DNA of 64,000 nucleotides from Candidatus Obscuribacterales bacterium. Its GTDB lineage: Bacteria > Cyanobacteriota > Vampirovibrionia > Obscuribacterales > Obscuribacteraceae. Shown in pieces: positions 62,000 through 64,000 of this stretch. Under the pieces are notes generated by a model. That model had not been told where the DNA came from. It did no database searches and saw only the letters and a list, made by a program, of their open reading frames with translations. Every line of letters begins with the position of its first letter. The first letter of the stretch is position 1. The stretch is taken from positions 164,322 through 228,321 of the forward strand of contig JAIELX010000033.1 of NCBI GenBank assembly GCA_019752635.1, in the 5' to 3' direction. Made by a program: the position numbers and the translations under genes.

Positions 62000-63220
62000 T
62001 TAACGCTCGCGATCTTCGCGCTTTTTCTCCTTCGGTTTACTTTCGCGAATCTTCTTCAGCAACTTGCTCTCTTTGATCTTCTCTTTGCCGCCGGCCGCGC
62101 CCTTGGTCTTATCAACCGGCTTAACAGCCGATTTCGCCTGGTCCTTCGTGTCGGCCTTCTCTCTGTATTCCTTCTGCATTGTCGTCTCGACCCGAGTGAA
62201 ATACTCAAGCAATTGCTCTTTCAGGTATCTCTCACGGTCGTCGGCAGCAGGCATGCTGTTGATGCGCTCTGTAGCATAGAACTGAAAGTCGGCTTCCTTC
62301 TCGAAGATCCAACGCTTCAGCAAATCAACATCTCGATTTTCGAAGATTCCGGATTTCTCGTGCTCGCCTTGCCAGTACTTTAGCTCGCTTATCGACCTTT
62401 CTCTATCAAGTCGCACTGGTCGAACCGGACTGATAACCACAGAGAAATCCTCCTGGTAGACTCTCTCTCTCTGCTCCATCTCGTCTATCCAGTTGCATAG
62501 GGCCCGCTTCTGCGGATCTTTAAGGTCGTCGCTGTAAGCGTCGTGCATTTCATTTAACGAGCTGTCAGCTGTTACCGTTCGCTTTTCTCCGGATTCGCGA
62601 TGCTTATATCCTATTTCTTTGATGGACGCAGACTTCTTCAGAATCTTGTCGTCCTCCTTCTGGCGGTCTTCAATCCACAGACGCAATCGCCGCCGGTCCA
62701 TATCACTCAGTTCGTTCAGCGCAACCGGCATCTCTTTCTCGACAGCTCGATCTAGTTCCCAGAGTTTCTGCAGATTATCATCGTGGCTATAAGTGCGATT
62801 CCCTTCCGGTCCACAGCCAACGTACCGGTCATTGTCCACATGCATCGGTTTCAGGTAATCTTTGTGCCGTCTCACGATTGAATCGATCCATCCGCGCACC
62901 ATTTCAATGTCTTCATTTTGCTCGCGCAGCAATTCATAGCGCATGTCCCACAGCTCCCGGTGCCTTGCGTTGTGCCTTCCGGTCCAGCTGATGTCGGAAT
63001 TATCAGTGTCGCGCCAGTTATTCAGATCTGATGCTCGTTGATCGATCAGAATACTTTCACCGTCCAGTAAGTCGCTTAGTTCCGACTCCTGGTCCAAAAT
63101 AGTGCGTGTTCCTTCATCCACTATAAACACTACTCGCGGGTCGAATTCCCCGTCTTCAAGATCGCGTAACTCGTTATCGTCGATGTCTTCTTCTTTCGGG
63201 TCTCTTTCATCACTAGTCAT
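62000..63220 (-). CDS. Charged repeat protein with relaxase-like WI repeats
   Basis: 406 residues, acidic N-terminus and a Lys/Arg-rich C-terminus. About four units of ~50-70 residues each end in a WI block: RGWIDSIVRRHKDYL, RLWIEDRQKEDDKIL, CNWIDEMEQRERVY and KRWIFEKEADFQFY, each preceded by a leucine-rich helix (for example LWELDRAVEKEM). The same design occurs twice in the relaxase C-terminus. It may bind the relaxase, the coupling protein or oriT DNA. No known domain recognised. Confidence 0.65.
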   Translation of the reverse strand: MTSDERDPKEEDIDDNELRDLEDGEFDPRVVFIVDEGTRTILDQESELSDLLDGESILIDQRASDLNNWRDTDNSDISWTGRHNARHRELWDMRYELLREQNEDIEMVRGWIDSIVRRHKDYLKPMHVDNDRYVGCGPEGNRTYSHDDNLQKLWELDRAVEKEMPVALNELSDMDRRRLRLWIEDRQKEDDKILKKSASIKEIGYKHRESGEKRTVTADSSLNEMHDAYSDDLKDPQKRALCNWIDEMEQRERVYQEDFSVVISPVRPVRLDRERSISELKYWQGEHEKSGIFENRDVDLLKRWIFEKEADFQFYATERINSMPAADDRERYLKEQLLEYFTRVETTMQKEYREKADTKDQAKSAVKPVDKTKGAAGGKEKIKESKLLKKIRESKPKEKKREDRER

Positions 63221-63590
63221 TGAGCACCACCACCACTTCCCTGACGTTTCTTGTCGTACATTCCCTGTTAACTTTCGCGCAAAACCATGATGTCAGCAGC
63301 GCGCATCTATCCGTGCAAAGGCATCCAGAACGGCTAATAATCAAGTGGCTTTGCCAGGAGGACAATTCATCTTGCTGGAACTAGAATGACGGCTCTAGTG
63401 AGCCTACAACAGCACCAGATTTGTTTTAATGCACAGTTCCGGAACGCATTAAAATGCCTGATGCGAGTTTCACTGGCAAGACGCTCCCAGGCGGTGGACA
63501 GAAGGCAGAAATTCACCAAAAGCGAGTACCAGTCGCGCCTTTGCAATCATGGTTGATGCCGATCCCAACCGAGAATTATTGACCAGATTC

Positions 63591-63641
63591 GGTGATACCA
63601 AAATTCGAGGACGCTCGAAGTACAAGAACTTTGGTGATACC
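63591..63641 (+). repeat. Two GGTGATACC palindromic sites 42 bp apart
   Basis: GGTGATACC occurs at 63591-63599 and 63633-63641; the second is part of the perfect palindrome-with-centre TTGGTGATACCAA (63631-63643). 42 bp is four helical turns. Could be an operator pair or iterons. Confidence 0.5.
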
Positions 63642-63717
63642 AATAACGCACGCCGCTCCAGGATGCTGCGCCTGCATTTCCAACCAGGCTGCCCGCACAC
63701 CTGCAGCACTGCCGCAA

Positions 63718-63798
63718 TACCACCTCGCGTGGGACCCACCGTCAAGATAGCCGGATGTGACAGGGCACAGATGGCTTGACGGTGGGCGTGAGGTGGTA
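63718..63798 (+). repeat. Long imperfect inverted repeat
   Basis: TACCACCTC (63718-63726) and CCCACCGTCAAG (63735-63746) pair with CTTGACGGTGGG (63775-63786) and GAGGTGGTA (63790-63798). About 21 bp of stem with one internal loop, terminal loop ~28 nt. No T-run follows. Confidence 0.7.
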
Positions 63799-64000
63799 CG
63801 CTACTTGCGCCGGCAGGTAAAGGGGCAGCCAGCATAGCAAGATCGACTACGGGGCGAGTACACCTTGCTCCCCCATACAACAGTGGCGACGGAAAAAAAA
63901 GAAAGCCAGAGAGACGGAAGCTTTCACTCCGTGTGACATGAGGTCGATCGAAATGAATGGATATACTCCCAGAGGCTCACCACCTTCTGTCCTCACGTAA

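Larger units (their letters stand above)
63221..64000. other. Right-end region without clear genes
   Basis: No gene is supported; the minus frame at 63470-63880 lacks a start site and crosses a long inverted repeat. Palindromes at 63591-63641 and a large hairpin at 63718-63798 suggest a regulatory or replication site on the element. Confidence 0.4.

Noticed and set aside
63470..63880. 136-codon minus-strand frame at the right end
   Set aside because: Crosses a long inverted repeat, lacks a start site and has unlikely composition.

Overview
The window looks like chromosomal DNA of a Gram-negative-type bacterium: lipoprotein signal peptides, a periplasmic c-type cytochrome, exported sulfatase and PEBP proteins, and an IS66 element. 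A PPK2 polyphosphate kinase, a WG-repeat lipoprotein, DUF4239 membrane proteins and a double-glycine leader on a very large protein together remind me of Obscuribacter-like Melainabacteria/Vampirovibrionia. That placement is inference; no rRNA or universal marker gene is present.

Bases 1-3.9 kb hold surface-polysaccharide genes: the end of a sugar-nucleotide epimerase, a convergent UDP-GlcNAc 2-epimerase and a large glycosyltransferase. From 4.3 to 17.7 kb lie mostly lineage-specific envelope genes: two small membrane proteins, HtpX, a lipoprotein, an 870-residue protein with a GG leader followed by a putative lethal-factor-like metallopeptidase, a Yip1-like protein, a substrate-binding/DUF4239 fusion and a cytochrome c. 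This stretch also carries degraded partial copies of neighbouring genes. An IS66 element with a perfect 8-bp target duplication occupies 17.8-20.6 kb.

From 20.6 to 43.3 kb come a low-molecular-weight phosphatase, PPK2, a WG-repeat lipoprotein, a TadE-like protein, a histidine kinase/TPR pair divergent from an OmpR-type regulator, and a DUF1254 protein. These are followed by a formylglycine-generating enzyme near a Cys-type sulfatase (its probable client), a receiver/pseudo-receiver pair, and a three-gene operon of exported proteins (unknown, cytidine-deaminase fold, PEBP). A frameshifted PIN-domain gene follows.

At 44.06 kb a fragment matching only the 3' half of a tRNA-Asn marks the left end of an integrated element that continues past the window's right edge. 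It encodes a P4-type tyrosine recombinase and a type I-MYXAN (dev-type) CRISPR-Cas operon in the order cas6-cas3-cas8-cas7-cas5, then remnants of cas1 and cas2, then a 19-repeat/18-spacer array. It also carries a trypsin-like protease, a five-gene mobilization operon (membrane partner, coupling protein, charged protein, MOB-type relaxase, RHH accessory protein), a candidate oriT and a charged repeat protein. The interference genes are full length, but adaptation looks dead: cas1 keeps only its C-terminus, cas2 is frameshifted by a 7-bp tandem duplication, and the Cas3 HD motif reads QD. No VirB4-type mating-pair genes are visible, so the element is either mobilizable or a partly seen conjugative element.
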